A DNA stretch of 64,000 nt from Lysinibacillus fusiformis (GTDB lineage: Bacteria; Bacillota; Bacilli; Bacillales_A; Planococcaceae), in contig NZ_CP041696.1 of the NCBI RefSeq assembly GCF_007362955.1, forward strand, positions 3,038,001-3,102,000, written 5' to 3'. This document shows, piece by piece, positions 1 to 11,779 of this stretch. Both the position numbers and the translations under genes were made by a program. The stretch's first letter is position 1; every line of letters begins with the position of its first letter. Below the pieces are notes generated by a model. It was not told the origin of the DNA, made no database searches, and saw only the letters and a list, made by a program, of their open reading frames with translations.

Positions 1-1325
1 AACAACCAATCGGTGTTGTTGTACAGTTCGGTGGTCAAACAGCGATCAACCTTGCCGATAAATTAGAAGCAAACGGTGTGAAAATTCTTGGGACAACGCT
101 AGAAGATATCGACCGTGCGGAAAACCGTGATAAATTCGAGCAAGCTTTGCACGAAATCGGCATTCCACAGCCACTTGGTAAAACAGCTACTTCTGCTGAA
201 GAAGCGATTGTCATCGGTAAAGAAATTGGCTTCCCGGTACTTGTTCGTCCTTCTTACGTACTTGGTGGACGTGCGATGGAAATCGTTTATAACGAAGAAG
301 AACTACAACACTATATGGAACATGCAGTAGAAGCATCTCCGGATCATCCAGTACTTGTAGACCGTTACTTAACGGGGAATGAAATCGAAGTAGATGCAAT
401 TTGCGACGGTGAAAACGTATTAATACCAGGTATCATGGAACATATTGAACGCGCAGGGGTTCACTCTGGTGACTCAATTTCTGTCTACCCACCACAAAAA
501 TTAACACAAGCACAAAAAGATACATTAGTGGATTATACAACGCGTCTAGCTAAAGGTCTTGGTATCATCGGTTTAATGAATATTCAATATGTAATATCTC
601 AAGGTGAAGTGTACGTAATCGAGGTTAACCCACGTTCATCTCGTACAGTACCGTTCTTAAGTAAAATTACGAACATCCCAATGGCCAACATTGCAACGAA
701 AGCGATTCTTGGTAAATCAATCGTGGAACAAGGCTATCCAACAGGCTTAGCGTCTGAGCAAAAAGGTGTTTTTGTAAAAGTACCAGTATTCTCATTCGCA
801 AAATTACGCCGAGTAGACATAACGTTAGGCCCTGAAATGAAATCTACAGGGGAAGTAATGGGGAAAGATGCAACGCTAGAAAAAGCTCTATATAAAGGCT
901 TAGTTGCAGCGGGTATGGAGATTCGCACAGAAGGCACTGTATTATTCACAGTGTCTGATAAAGATAAAGAGGAAGCAATTGCACTGGCAAAACGCTTCTC
1001 AACAGTAGGTTACCGTATTGTAGCGACAGAAGGAACAGCGCGTAGCTTTGAAGCGGCAGGCGTGCGTACGGATGTTGTTGGTAAAATTGGTGCAAAAGGA
1101 CAAACTTTACTAGATTTAATTCAGAATGGTGAAGCACAGTTAGTCGTAAACACATTAACAAAAGGTAAGCAGCCGGCAAGTGATGGCTTCCGTATCCGTC
1201 GTGAGTCTGTAGAAAACGGCGTACCTTGCCTAACTTCACTAGATACAGCAGAAGCAATGCTACGTGTTATCGAGTCGATGACATTCACAGCAGAACAAAT
1301 GCCAAAAGCGGAGGTAGTACACTAA
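1..1325 (+). CDS. carB: Carbamoyl-phosphate synthase large subunit, 3' part (5' end outside window)
   Basis: C-terminal part of the synthase subunit that builds carbamoyl phosphate from bicarbonate, ATP and glutamine-derived ammonia, the first step of UMP synthesis. The frame is open from the first bases (frame 3), so the GTG at 78 is an internal Val codon and not a start. Visible parts are the second ATP-grasp domain ([12 protein letters not shown] near the start, then [15 protein letters not shown]) and, over roughly the last 130 residues, the MGS-like regulatory domain ([20 protein letters not shown]). It is followed after one base by pyrK, as in the B. subtilis pyr operon, so this is very probably pyrAB. 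The PyrR attenuators lie upstream, outside the window. Confidence 0.97.
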   Translation, partial: QPIGVVVQFGGQTAINLADKLEANGVKILGTTLEDIDRAENRDKFEQALHEIGIPQPLGKTATSAEEAIVIGKEIGFPVLVRPSYVLGGRAMEIVYNEEELQHYMEHAVEASPDHPVLVDRYLTGNEIEVDAICDGENVLIPGIMEHIERAGVHSGDSISVYPPQKLTQAQKDTLVDYTTRLAKGLGIIGLMNIQYVISQGEVYVIEVNPRSSRTVPFLSKITNIPMANIATKAILGKSIVEQGYPTGLASEQKGVFVKVPVFSFAKLRRVDITLGPEMKSTGEVMGKDATLEKALYKGLVAAGMEIRTEGTVLFTVSDKDKEEAIALAKRFSTVGYRIVATEGTARSFEAAGVRTDVVGKIGAKGQTLLDLIQNGEAQLVVNTLTKGKQPASDGFRIRRESVENGVPCLTSLDTAEAMLRVIESMTFTAEQMPKAEVVH

Positions 1326-1326
1326 T

Positions 1327-3007
<1,681 letters not shown>

Positions 3008-3008
<1 letters not shown>

Positions 3009-3712
3009 TGAATACAAAACCAATACTTGCACTTGATTTCCCGGGTGAAGCGGAAGTTTTCAAGTTTTTAAAATATTTTAATGAACCGCTTTTCGTAAAA
3101 ATTGGCATGGAATTATATATGCAGGAAGGTCCAGATATTGTGCGGAAGGTGAAGAATTTAGGCCATGATATTTTCCTTGATTTAAAGCTACATGATATTC
3201 CAAACACAGTTGGCTCTGCAATGAAGGGCTTAGCGAAACTAGGTGTAGATTTAGTAAATGTCCATGCTGCTGGCGGGCGTCCCATGATGGAGGCAGCTCT
3301 AGAAGGCTTAGAAGCAGGTACACCAGTAGGTCGTGAACGTGCGGCATTAATTGCAGTGACACAACTTACATCGACAACTGAAGTGCAAATGCAAGCAGAA
3401 CAAAAAATTACCCTATCACTACAGGAATCCGTGTTACATTATGCAAGTTTAACGAAACAAGCTGGTTTAAATGGGGTTGTCTGCTCGGTCCACGAAGCAA
3501 AAGCGATTGCAGAAGCCTGTGGTGAGGATTTCTTACGTGTTACACCTGGTATTCGATTAGCAGGCGGTGACGCTCATGATCAGAAACGCATTGCCACACC
3601 AGATGGCGCAAAACATGATGGATCTTCATTAATAGTGGTTGGTCGTGCCGTAACAGGGGCACAAGATCCAGTAGCAGCATATAAAATCGTAAGCCAATTA
3701 TGGGAGGCATAA
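3008..3712 (+). CDS. pyrF: Orotidine 5'-phosphate decarboxylase
   Basis: 234 residues, last enzyme of UMP synthesis (OMP to UMP plus CO2). The family's catalytic DxKxxD array is visible as D58, K60 and D63 in [12 protein letters not shown]. The C-terminal phosphate-binding part reads [14 protein letters not shown]. The start overlaps the pyrD stop by one base, and a GGAAGGAG-like ribosome site lies inside the end of pyrD. It is followed after three bases by pyrE. Confidence 0.97.
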
Positions 3713-3715
3713 ATA

Positions 3716-4345
3716 ATGACATTACAAAACGAAATCGCACACGCTATGTTAAGGGTAGGCGCGGTCGAATTAAATCCGACAGAGTTATTCACATGGGCAT
3801 CAGGCATTAAATCACCAATATACTGTGATACACGTCTTACAATCTCAGATCCTGTCATTCGTAAGCAATTAGCACATGGCCTAGCATCATTAATCAAGGA
3901 AAATTTTGCAGGAACAGAAGTTGTAGCTGGGACAGCAACAGCTGGTATTCCACATGCAGCTTGGGTAAGTGATATTTTAGACTTACCAATGGTCTACGTG
4001 CGCTCAAAAGCAAAAGAGCATGGCCGTGGCAACCAAATTGAAGGTAAATATGCAGCAGGTCAAAAAGTCGTAGTCGTAGAGGATATTGTTTCGACAGGTG
4101 GTTCCTCGATTACTGCTGTAGAAGCTTTACGTGCAGCAGGATGTGAAGTACTAGGGGTTGTTTGCGTCTACACTTACAATCTACCACGTGCTGAACAAGC
4201 CTTTGATGAAGCGGGCATTCAATATGTATCATTAACAAACTTCGATTACTTAATTGAAGCAGCAAATGAATCAGGCGCGATTAAAGAAGAGGATATTCCA
4301 TTCTTAAAAGAGTGGCACGCTAAATTGAAAGCAGGGGAGCTTTAA
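3716..4345 (+). CDS. pyrE: Orotate phosphoribosyltransferase
   Basis: 209 residues, joins orotate to PRPP to give OMP. The PRPP-binding loop is seen at about residues 118-131 (VVVVEDIVSTGGSS), and the flexible-loop segment RSKAKEHGRGNQIEG lies at 96-110. Last gene of the pyr operon, 3 bases after pyrF with GGGAGG as ribosome site. In B. subtilis the cysH operon follows; here decayed mobile DNA follows instead, so the core gene order breaks directly downstream. Confidence 0.97.
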   Translation: MTLQNEIAHAMLRVGAVELNPTELFTWASGIKSPIYCDTRLTISDPVIRKQLAHGLASLIKENFAGTEVVAGTATAGIPHAAWVSDILDLPMVYVRSKAKEHGRGNQIEGKYAAGQKVVVVEDIVSTGGSSITAVEALRAAGCEVLGVVCVYTYNLPRAEQAFDEAGIQYVSLTNFDYLIEAANESGAIKEEDIPFLKEWHAKLKAGEL

Positions 4346-4354
4346 TTAAAAAAG

Positions 4355-4379
4355 GGTGGTATAAATGTTTTTTACCACC
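4355..4379 (+). terminator. Weak hairpin after pyrE
   Basis: GGTGGTA (4355-4361) pairs with TACCACC (4373-4379), 9 bases after the pyrE stop. It has no T-run behind it, so it may stabilise the 3' end more than terminate. The stronger hairpin at 4423-4469 is a better terminator candidate. Confidence 0.4.
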
Positions 4380-4422
4380 ATTCCAGACTGTAGACAAACT
4401 CGAAAAATATCGAGTTGAACTG

Positions 4423-4469
4423 CCCCTAAATTGTTAGACACCAAATCTAACGATTTAGGGGTGTTTTTT
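4423..4469 (+). terminator. Strong hairpin plus T-run at the left end of the IS remnant
   Basis: CCCCTAAAT (4423-4431) with following GTTAGA pairs with TCTAAC and ATTTAGGGG, ending at 4461, followed by a T-run at 4464-4469. The T-run sits immediately before the transposase start at 4470. The arrangement resembles the terminal inverted region of IS3-family elements. In its present place it probably terminates pyr operon transcription. Confidence 0.6.
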
Positions 4470-4877
4470 ATGGCTTACTTTACTGCCGAAGAGAAAATAT
4501 TTATGACTCGTCTTTACATTGAGGGAAAACATAGTTACTTGGAACTTCAAGATTTATATAAAGTTTCTTATCAAATTATAATGAATGAAATAGGCTTAAA
4601 GTGCCTCGTTCGATTGTTGCAAAGGAAATGTTGGACGCATTGCCCCAAATGTAATCCAGCGAGATTTTAAAGCAAAGAAGATGCATCAAAAATGTAACCG
4701 ATGTAACAGAATTTCATTTATTTGGTGAGAAGCGCTATTTATCACCAATCCTTGATTTTTGCAATGGCGAAATCATTGCCTATAAAGTAATGAAACGACC
4801 AGTTTATCAACTTGTAGGTGATATGTTAGAACAAGCAGTTAAACGTTTAAAACCTGAAGATCAAGTTTTCCTATAAT
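4470..4877 (+). pseudogene. Decayed IS3-family (IS150-like) transposase, OrfA start fused to OrfB fragment
   Basis: The first frame begins at ATG 4470 with AYFTAEEKIFMTRLYIEG, like an IS3-type OrfA helix-turn-helix protein. It loses similarity after about 40 codons. A second piece in another frame reads VIQRDFKAKKMHQK, then after a one-base loss near 4700 continues as TDVTEFHLFGEKRYLSPILD and on to KRLKPEDQVFL, ending in TAA at 4875-4877. TDVTEF carries the first Asp of the DDE catalytic core. Most of OrfA and the rest of OrfB are missing, so the element cannot move by itself. The family call is from motif memory only. Confidence 0.75.
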
Positions 4878-5067
4878 AGATGAAGATGTTAATTGATCAC
4901 ATATCCTTTTGATGTTATCCATTCCTAAGCCAGTATTAATTAGGGTAGATCTATCTTTCCCAATAAGTAAAAATGAATGGACTTTTTCCCGATCCCATAT
5001 TCGCTGATTGCAAACATTTCTACATTAATTTCTTCTACTGTAAACCATGGACTTTAATATGGACCAT
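4878..5067 (-). pseudogene. N-terminal fragment of a metallo-beta-lactamase-fold hydrolase
   Basis: On the minus strand a GGGGGG ribosome site precedes ATG at 5067. After a frameshift near 5045 the reading FAISEYG, IHFYLLGKDRSTLINTGLG, DNIKRICDQLT appears. This resembles the start of MBL-fold proteins, in which a short beta-sheet region with LIDTGLG precedes the HxHxDH metal site. The metal-binding part is absent because the fragment ends against the IS remnant, so the gene was probably truncated by it. The assignment is tentative. Confidence 0.5.
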
Positions 5068-5656
5068 TCTTCCCCCCCTTATCGTTGAATTTTCAAAATT
5101 TTAGGAATAATGATTCCGCAATTCCTCTTTAGTATAATGAGGGATTTCTGAAAAAAACTTATTGTAATTTTATATTTAATTTAGGCTCTCAAGCTCCCAT
5201 CCCATAGTGAAGTTTTTCATCCTAATTTTTACCACTAAAACGTAGTTATATATGTAATATTTTGAATATTGAAATAATTTCAGCGAGTTGCTAGTGACAG
5301 AAAATAATCGTAATTAAGTTGTAAGAGATATGTATATTTAAAGTAAAGAAAAAAGGGAGAAATATTTTTTGAATGTAATAATTTTTACATCATTCTAGCA
5401 ATACTTTAATGAGATAAATTATATTTAAATAATTATTATAACTTAAGTACATAATAACAATCAAGATTACACTATTATATAAATAGTTTTAATGGATGGT
5501 TATGTATTTTAAATATTTTATTAAAATAATTAAATTGCAGGATATAAATTTTTTTGATTTATAAATGAAAAATAACTATGACACTACTTTTTTACAATTA
5601 CGACGATAATGTATAATCAAAATTTTATTTATTTTTACAATAATTTAAAAAATCCC
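5068..5656. other. AT-rich intergenic stretch, no gene seen
   Basis: About 590 bases between the MBL fragment and the opp1 promoter. I see only short AT-rich frames without ribosome sites or recognisable protein motifs, and no convincing hairpin. Confidence 0.6.
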
Positions 5657-5712
5657 TTGATTTAATATATTATTTCCAGATAAAATGATGTTATGTTAAT
5701 TGTCAGATAATT
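5657..5712 (+). promoter_or_regulatory. Promoter with overlapping CodY-like box upstream of opp1
   Basis: -35 TTGATT (5657-5662), 18-base spacer, -10 TAAAAT (5681-5686). Just downstream, AATTGTCAGATAATT (5698-5712) differs at two positions from the CodY consensus AATTTTCWGAAAATT, and its place near +1 fits repression. The block is almost the same at 12684-12740 upstream of opp2, which argues for function. A leader of about 245 bases then runs to the first gene. Confidence 0.6.
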
Positions 5713-5956
5713 CTTTAGTTGGAAAAATAATTTAAAAAAGGGAGTGAGCATAAAAAATAGCAACTTATATAAAATAAATTTGTCTTGATTTTTCAGAAAA
5801 TTGAAATGTGTAGGGTTGAATACATTAAGCAAACTAAAATATAAACATAAGCAATTCAATTTTAAAACGCATACAATTTGGGGTCTATATTTTTAAAAAA
5901 GTGTAGTTACTATAAAAAATGTATTATTTTGTATGATTTGATAGGGAGGTAATCGA

Positions 5957-6964
5957 GTGACAAATAATCATGAAATGATTATTGAGATTAATAATTTGCG
6001 TGCAAGTTTTCGGCGAGCAGATGAGTATTTCGCTGCAGTAGATGGTGTTAATTTGCGCGTTAGGAAAAATGAGGTGCTTGCAATTGTAGGTGAGTCAGGT
6101 TGTGGGAAAAGTACTTTAGCCACATCAATTGTTGGGTTACATAATCCTATCAACACAAAAATTGAGGGTGAAATATTATATAAAGGTAAAAATTTAGTAG
6201 AGTTAACAGAGCAGCAATTTACCCAGTTACGCGGAAGTGACGTTGGTTTTATTTTTCAGGATCCTCTTGCAGCACTAAATCCGTTAAAGAGAATCGGTTT
6301 CCAAATTGAAGAACCGCTTATCTACCATACGGATTTAAATGAAACACAACGCCGTGAACGTGTTATGGAGTTATTACAACAAGTAGGCATACATAACCCG
6401 GAACGTATTTATAAGCAATATCCACATGAATTATCAGGCGGTATGCGACAGCGTGTAATGATAGCGACAGCGATTGCATGTAAGCCACCCCTTATTATTG
6501 CGGATGAACCAACAACAGCACTAGACGTAACGATTCAAGCTCAAATCCTTGATTTATTAAAAGAATTACAAATAGAAACAGAGTCAGGCATTATGTTAAT
6601 TACCCATGACTTAGGTGTAGTAGCTGAAGTAGCAGACCGTGTTGCAGTAATGTATGCTGGGCAAATTGTTGAAGAAGCACCGGTCATTGAGTTATTTAGA
6701 AATCCTAAACACCCATATACACGTTCGTTACTGAACTCTATTCCTCAAACACATAAGGTAAATGAAAAGTTAGAGGTTATTCATGGTATGGTTCCTTCAT
6801 TATTTAATTTGCCACGTGAAGGTTGTCGATTTGCAGCACGTATTCCATGGATTGACGAAAGCGTTCATGAGAAAAATCCAATATTACATGAGGTTGGGCC
6901 AGAACATTTCGTTCGTTGTACGTGTTGGAAAGACTTTCACTTTAAGACGGATGGGGGAAAATAG
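5957..6964 (+). CDS. Peptide ABC transporter ATPase (OppD/DppD type), opp1
   Basis: 335 residues, one of two cytoplasmic ATPases powering peptide uptake. Walker [10 protein letters not shown] is at residues 45-53, the ABC signature reads LSGGMRQRV and Walker [13 protein letters not shown]. The C-terminal oligopeptide/dipeptide extension is present. Its four-cysteine pattern is incomplete: CRFAARIP replaces the usual CRFxxRCP, although CTC near the end remains. Start GTG at 5957 after GGGAGG. First gene of a five-gene operon with order ATPase, ATPase, permease, permease, binding protein. Whether the substrate is di- or oligopeptides cannot be told from the sequence. Confidence 0.93.
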   Translation: MTNNHEMIIEINNLRASFRRADEYFAAVDGVNLRVRKNEVLAIVGESGCGKSTLATSIVGLHNPINTKIEGEILYKGKNLVELTEQQFTQLRGSDVGFIFQDPLAALNPLKRIGFQIEEPLIYHTDLNETQRRERVMELLQQVGIHNPERIYKQYPHELSGGMRQRVMIATAIACKPPLIIADEPTTALDVTIQAQILDLLKELQIETESGIMLITHDLGVVAEVADRVAVMYAGQIVEEAPVIELFRNPKHPYTRSLLNSIPQTHKVNEKLEVIHGMVPSLFNLPREGCRFAARIPWIDESVHEKNPILHEVGPEHFVRCTCWKDFHFKTDGGK

Positions 6965-6967
6965 ATT

Positions 6968-7912
6968 ATGAGTTTTATGCAAATTAAAGATTTATGTGTG
7001 CATTATCCTATCCGTGGCGGTTTCTTCAATACTATTGTAGATCATGTTTACGCGGTAGATGGCATTAGTATGGAGTTTGAAAGAGGAAAAACTTATGGTC
7101 TTGTCGGAGAATCAGGATGTGGTAAGTCAACAACAGGGAAGGCAATAATTGGTTTAGAAAATGTTACATCGGGCCAAATCATCTATGAAGGACAAGATGT
7201 AACGAAAATGCGTCGTAGCGGTAAATCAGGATTTAATCGTGACGTACAAATGATTTTCCAAGATTCTCATTCAAGTATGAATCCAAGAAAACGTATACGT
7301 GATGTTATTGCAGAGCCTATTCGAAATTTCCTTCGTTTAAGTGAGCAGGAAGAACGAAAACGAGTCAATGAGCTTTTGGCGATTGTTGGCATGAATGAGG
7401 ATGCCCAATATAAATATCCTCATGAATTTTCTGGTGGTCAAAAGCAACGTTTGGGTATTGCGCGTGCTATGGCGTGTCGTCCCAAATTAATTATTGCAGA
7501 TGAACCTGTTTCTGCACTTGATTTATCCGTACAAGCACAGGTTTTAAACTTTATGCAAGATATACAAGAGGAATTTGGAGTAACTTACTTATTCATTTCA
7601 CATGACTTAGGTGTTGTAAAGCATATGTGTGATGAAATTAATATTATGTATCGTGGACGTTTCGTAGAAAAAGGAAAAAGAGAAGATATTTATAATGACC
7701 CACGTCATATTTATACACACCGTTTACTATCTGCAATCCCAGATATCGAGCCTGAAACTCGTGTAGAGCGTAAGCAAGAGCGTTTGAAAGTAAGTCAGTA
7801 TTATAAAGAAAATCAGCATAAATTTTTTGATAAGGACGGAAAAGTCTATCCTTTACAATCAATTTCAGATACACATGCTGTAGCATTAGCTTCGATTGAA
7901 GGAGGAATGTGA
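6968..7912 (+). CDS. Peptide ABC transporter ATPase (OppF/DppF type), opp1
   Basis: 314 residues, partner ATPase of the preceding gene. Walker [10 protein letters not shown] at 47-55, signature FSGGQKQRL, Walker B LIIADEPVSALD with the OppF-typical VSALD. The final 50 residues have no cysteine motif, unlike the opp2 partner. Starts 3 bases after the upstream stop. Its TGA lies inside the ribosome-site region of the permease gene that follows, consistent with coupled translation. Confidence 0.93.
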   Translation: MSFMQIKDLCVHYPIRGGFFNTIVDHVYAVDGISMEFERGKTYGLVGESGCGKSTTGKAIIGLENVTSGQIIYEGQDVTKMRRSGKSGFNRDVQMIFQDSHSSMNPRKRIRDVIAEPIRNFLRLSEQEERKRVNELLAIVGMNEDAQYKYPHEFSGGQKQRLGIARAMACRPKLIIADEPVSALDLSVQAQVLNFMQDIQEEFGVTYLFISHDLGVVKHMCDEINIMYRGRFVEKGKREDIYNDPRHIYTHRLLSAIPDIEPETRVERKQERLKVSQYYKENQHKFFDKDGKVYPLQSISDTHAVALASIEGGM

Positions 7913-7914
7913 TT

Positions 7915-8877
7915 ATGTGGAAAACGGTTCTTCGAAGAGTCATCATCATGGTTCCACAAATTATTATCTTAAGTATGCTGGTGTTTATCATCGCTAAGCT
8001 AATGCCGGGTGATCCATTTACAGGTTTAATGGGACCAGAGACAGATACTAATCGTATTGAGGAGTTACGGGAAGCAGCTGGCTTAAATGACCCGTGGTAT
8101 CAGCAATATGCTAGATGGGTGACAAATGCAATACAAGGTGACTTTGGAAAAAGCTATACTTATCAGCGTAGTGTATCATCACTGATTGGTGAACGTGCAC
8201 TTAATACGTTCTACTTATCATTAGTTGCAATGATTCTAACCTATTTAATTGCTATTCCATTAGGGCTTTTGGCAGGTCGTCACCAAGATTCTCGTTTAGA
8301 CCGTGGAATCGTATTTTATAACTTTTTAAGTATGGCAGTACCTTCGTTCGTACTCGGTTTAATTTTAATTTATGTGTTTGGATATAAATTAGGTTGGGTA
8401 CCAACATCGGGTTCAGTAAATATATTAACAGAAAAAGGTTCTTTTGCTTATTTTTGGGATAAATTGTATCATATTATTACACCTGCTATTACAATGGCGA
8501 TTCTGGGGACGTATACAATCATTCAATATTTACGTTCAGAAATTATTGATGCTAAAAACCAAGACTATGTAAAAACAGCGCGTAGTAAAGGTTTACCAAT
8601 GAATAAAGTATATACACGGCATATTTTCCGTAATTCATTAATTCCGATTGCAGCAGGCCTTGGATTCACTGTTACAGGGTTATTAGGCGGAACAATCTTT
8701 ATTGAAACAATCTTTAGTTATCCAGGTATGGGAGAACTATTCATGTCTTCAATTGCGAGTCGTGACTATAGCGTAATCACAGCACTTATCGTGTTGTATG
8801 GTTTCTTGGGATTACTTGGAAGTATGTTATCAGATATTATTTTAAGCATCGTAGACCCACGAATTCGTATCGACTAA
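7915..8877 (+). CDS. Peptide ABC transporter permease (OppB type), opp1
   Basis: 320 residues. Integral membrane protein with an N-terminal helix (VPQIIILSMLVFIIAKLMPG), the extracytoplasmic TMD_N region and about five further helices. EIIDAKNQDYVKTARSKG is the cytoplasmic EAA-type loop contacting the ATPases, and DPRIRID is the typical OppB C-terminus. ATG 7915 is preferred over GTG 7909 because GGAGG at 7901-7905 is then 9 bases away. Confidence 0.93.
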   Translation: MWKTVLRRVIIMVPQIIILSMLVFIIAKLMPGDPFTGLMGPETDTNRIEELREAAGLNDPWYQQYARWVTNAIQGDFGKSYTYQRSVSSLIGERALNTFYLSLVAMILTYLIAIPLGLLAGRHQDSRLDRGIVFYNFLSMAVPSFVLGLILIYVFGYKLGWVPTSGSVNILTEKGSFAYFWDKLYHIITPAITMAILGTYTIIQYLRSEIIDAKNQDYVKTARSKGLPMNKVYTRHIFRNSLIPIAAGLGFTVTGLLGGTIFIETIFSYPGMGELFMSSIASRDYSVITALIVLYGFLGLLGSMLSDIILSIVDPRIRID

Positions 8878-8903
8878 CTTGCAAAGAATAGAGGTGACTT
8901 TAC

Positions 8904-9806
8904 ATGGATAAAACAGAAGAGAAAAAATTAGAAGAACAACATCGCCCAGCTGTAGGTTTACAAGTCGTTTGGCGCGAGTTCAAAAAAGATAAAGTAGCGA
9001 TGTTTTCATTAATATTTATAACATTATTAATAGCAGCAGTATTTATTACTAGCTTTATTATTGATGTTGAAGAAGTAATGAAAGTTAAATTACTAGGTCG
9101 TTTTGCGGAGCCGGGGGTAGATGGATACATTTTAGGAGCTGATGATGCAGGGCGCGATATTTTTGGACAACTAATTATCGGAGCGAAAAACTCTTTAATT
9201 ATTGCTATATGTATTACGATTATTGCAGCAGTTATCGGTATAGCTATGGGTTTAATCACTGGCTATTACGCAGGTAAAGTTGACCTTGTTATTATGCGAA
9301 TTATGGATTTCATTATGATTTTACCTACTTTTATGATTACGATTGCAATTGTTTCAACGCTCGATAAATATTCACCTATACACATCGTAATATTATTAAG
9401 TATATTTGCTTGGATTGGGAAAGCAAGGCTCATTCGTAGTAAAACGTTAACTGAGGCTCATCGAGATTATGTAAGTGCTTCAAAAACGATGGGTACAAGT
9501 GATTTTAAAATTATGTTTAGAGAAGTTCTACCAAACTTAAGCTCTATTATTATCGTTAACTTGACATTAAGTCTAGCTGGTAATATGGGTGCTGAAACGG
9601 GTCTTTCATTTTTAGGGTATGGCTTACCACCTTCAACACCAAGTTTAGGTACTCTAGTAAGCTATGCAAGAGATCCTGAGATTTTAGTAGATAAATGGTG
9701 GATTTGGTTACCTGCAGCATTATTTATTTTAGTAATGATGCTTGGTATAAATTATGTTGGTCAAGCGTTACGACGTTCGGCTGACTCAAGACAACGATTA
9801 GGTTAA
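8904..9806 (+). CDS. Peptide ABC transporter permease (OppC type), opp1
   Basis: 300 residues. The N-terminal cytoplasmic segment (WREFKKDKVAMFSL) precedes helix 1. LGADDAGRDIFGQLI marks the OppC-type start of the permease domain. The EAA-like loop TLTEAHRDYVSASKTMG and the GLSFLGYGLPPSTPSLGTLV region are typical. Start ATG 8904 with AGAGGTGA as ribosome site. Pairs with the OppB-type permease to form the channel. Confidence 0.93.
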   Translation: MDKTEEKKLEEQHRPAVGLQVVWREFKKDKVAMFSLIFITLLIAAVFITSFIIDVEEVMKVKLLGRFAEPGVDGYILGADDAGRDIFGQLIIGAKNSLIIAICITIIAAVIGIAMGLITGYYAGKVDLVIMRIMDFIMILPTFMITIAIVSTLDKYSPIHIVILLSIFAWIGKARLIRSKTLTEAHRDYVSASKTMGTSDFKIMFREVLPNLSSIIIVNLTLSLAGNMGAETGLSFLGYGLPPSTPSLGTLVSYARDPEILVDKWWIWLPAALFILVMMLGINYVGQALRRSADSRQRLG

Positions 9807-9819
9807 GGAGGAAAGGTAA

Positions 9820-11613
9820 ATGAAGAAAAAAAGTTTTTTTCTGCTGACTTTACTATTGACACTAGTTTTAGCACTAGCAGCATGTAGTGGTGGAAGCAAA
9901 GAATCTTCAAAAGATGGCAAAGATTCTGGTAAGAAAACAGAATCTCGTAGTTTCCCAATGGAAGTAGAGAATGAAGGAGAACCGATTAAAGGTGGTGTTT
10001 TACAAGCAGCTTTACCAAGCACATCACCGTTCAAGGGTATTTTCTTACAAGAACTCTACACAGATAGTAATGACTCATCGATTATGAAATTTGCAAGTAA
10101 CATTATTTTTGAAAATGACGGTGACTTTTTAGTAACGGATGAAGGTCTTGCAACTCTAAAGGTCGACGCAGATGCAAATAAAGCAATTGTAAAAATACGT
10201 GAAAATGTAAAATGGTCTGATGGAGAGCCATTTACAATCGACGATGTTATCTTCTCTTATGAAATTATCGGTCATCCTGATTATGATGGTGTACGTTATG
10301 ATGATGATTTCCAAAATATTGTTGGTGCTGAAGAGTACCATGATAAGAAAGCAGATACAATTTCGGGTTTAAAACGAGTAGATGATCATACATTAGAAAT
10401 TTCGTTTAAATCAATTTCACCAGCAATTTACAGCGGTGGTGATGGATTATGGAGTTCAGCTGCACCAAAACATCAATTAAAAGATATTCCAGTGAAAGAA
10501 ATGGTAAGCTCTGATGCGGTGCGTGTAAACCCGGTAACTTTAGGGGCTTTCAAGTTCGATAAAATTGTTAATGGTGAGTCAGTAAAATTCGTTAAAAATG
10601 AACACTATTGGAAGGGTGAACCTAAACTCGACGGTGTTGTAGTAAAAGTAGTTTCACCAGAAACATTACCGAAAGCATTAAATTCAGGAACCTACGACAT
10701 AACTGTTGGTAGTTTCCCAGGTTCTAAGATTACACAAATTGAAAATTCAAAGAACTTAGCAATTCTATCGCGCCCACAATTAGCTTATAGCTATTTGAGC
10801 TTCAAGCTAGGTAAATTTGATAAATCAAAAGGAATTAACATAACAGATGAAAATGCAAAATTAAGTGATCCAAAATTACGTCAAGCATTAGCTTATGCAA
10901 TCGATGTAGAAGGTGTTAACGAAAAATTAAGTAATGGTATTCATACACGTGCGACAACGTTAATTCCTCCAGCATTCGCATCATTCCATACAAAAGATAT
11001 GCAAGGCTTCACTCATGATGCTACAAAGGCGAAACAATTATTAGATGAAACAGGCTATAAAGATGTTGATGGCGACGGCATTCGTGAAGACAAAGATGGT
11101 AAACCATTTACAATTAAATTAGGTGCACAAGGAGGTACTGAGGTTCTAGAATCTACTATTGAATACTACCGCCAAAACTGGAAAGAAGTCGGTATCAATG
11201 TTGAATTAGCTTCTGGCCGTCTAATGGAGTTTAACTCATTTAGCGATAAACTTAAAAAAGATGACCCAGAGATTGAAATGTTCTTTGGTTCATGGGGTAC
11301 AGGAACAAATCCATCTCCAAAAGGTTTATATGGTGAGGGTACATTATTCAACTACTCACGTTTTGTATCACCTGAATTATCTGCAATTTTAGATGATATC
11401 GATTCTAAAGAATCTATAGATTTAAATCATCGAAAAGATGCATTCAGAAAGTTTGAAGAGTATATGTTTGAACAGGCTACAACAATTCCAACTGTAGCAA
11501 TTACTGAGATAATTCCAGTTAATAAACGTGTTAAGAACTATAATGTTGACTATGCAAATGAAACTCAATATCAAGACATCGAGTTAACTGCTGATGCTCC
11601 ATTAAAAAACTAA
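9820..11613 (+). CDS. Peptide-binding lipoprotein (SBP_bac_5 family), opp1
   Basis: 597 residues, the extracellular receptor of the importer. A lipoprotein signal is clear: KKK, a hydrophobic run, then LAAC with Cys22 as the lipidated residue, followed by a Ser/Lys-rich linker. The SBP family core is seen in VKWSDGEPFTIDDVIFSYE and ALAYAIDVEGVNEKLSNG. It is encoded last in the operon, whereas the receptor is third in opp2. It is similar in kind to the opp2 receptor (both have an FFGSWxTG segment). Confidence 0.93.
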   Translation: MKKKSFFLLTLLLTLVLALAACSGGSKESSKDGKDSGKKTESRSFPMEVENEGEPIKGGVLQAALPSTSPFKGIFLQELYTDSNDSSIMKFASNIIFENDGDFLVTDEGLATLKVDADANKAIVKIRENVKWSDGEPFTIDDVIFSYEIIGHPDYDGVRYDDDFQNIVGAEEYHDKKADTISGLKRVDDHTLEISFKSISPAIYSGGDGLWSSAAPKHQLKDIPVKEMVSSDAVRVNPVTLGAFKFDKIVNGESVKFVKNEHYWKGEPKLDGVVVKVVSPETLPKALNSGTYDITVGSFPGSKITQIENSKNLAILSRPQLAYSYLSFKLGKFDKSKGINITDENAKLSDPKLRQALAYAIDVEGVNEKLSNGIHTRATTLIPPAFASFHTKDMQGFTHDATKAKQLLDETGYKDVDGDGIREDKDGKPFTIKLGAQGGTEVLESTIEYYRQNWKEVGINVELASGRLMEFNSFSDKLKKDDPEIEMFFGSWGTGTNPSPKGLYGEGTLFNYSRFVSPELSAILDDIDSKESIDLNHRKDAFRKFEEYMFEQATTIPTVAITEIIPVNKRVKNYNVDYANETQYQDIELTADAPLKN

Positions 11614-11644
11614 ATAGCACATATTTAAGTGTGAGAATGTAAAG

Positions 11645-11687
11645 CTGTAGGCAAATTCCTTAAAAGGAATTTCCTGCAGTTTTTTTA
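11645..11687 (+). terminator. Rho-independent terminator of opp1
   Basis: Stem from CTGTAGGCAAATTCCTT (11645-11661) to AAGGAATTTCCTGCAG (ending 11679), followed by eight T at 11680-11687. Lies 31 bases after the binding-protein stop. Confidence 0.88.
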
Positions 11688-11779
11688 CGTGTGTTTTGAA
11701 AGCTACATGCTCTTTGCAGACTGGAAAATACAGCTGATTTTGTTTGAATAAAAGTAAATGCACGCCCAAAGGAAATCTA

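Noticed and set aside
78..1325. carB taken as a complete gene starting at 78
   Set aside because: The frame is open and homologous upstream to the window edge ([21 protein letters not shown]), so 78 is an internal Val codon.
5662..5859. 65-codon minus-strand frame upstream of opp1
   Set aside because: It overlaps the promoter and CodY-like box, is low-complexity AT-rich, and has no ribosome site.
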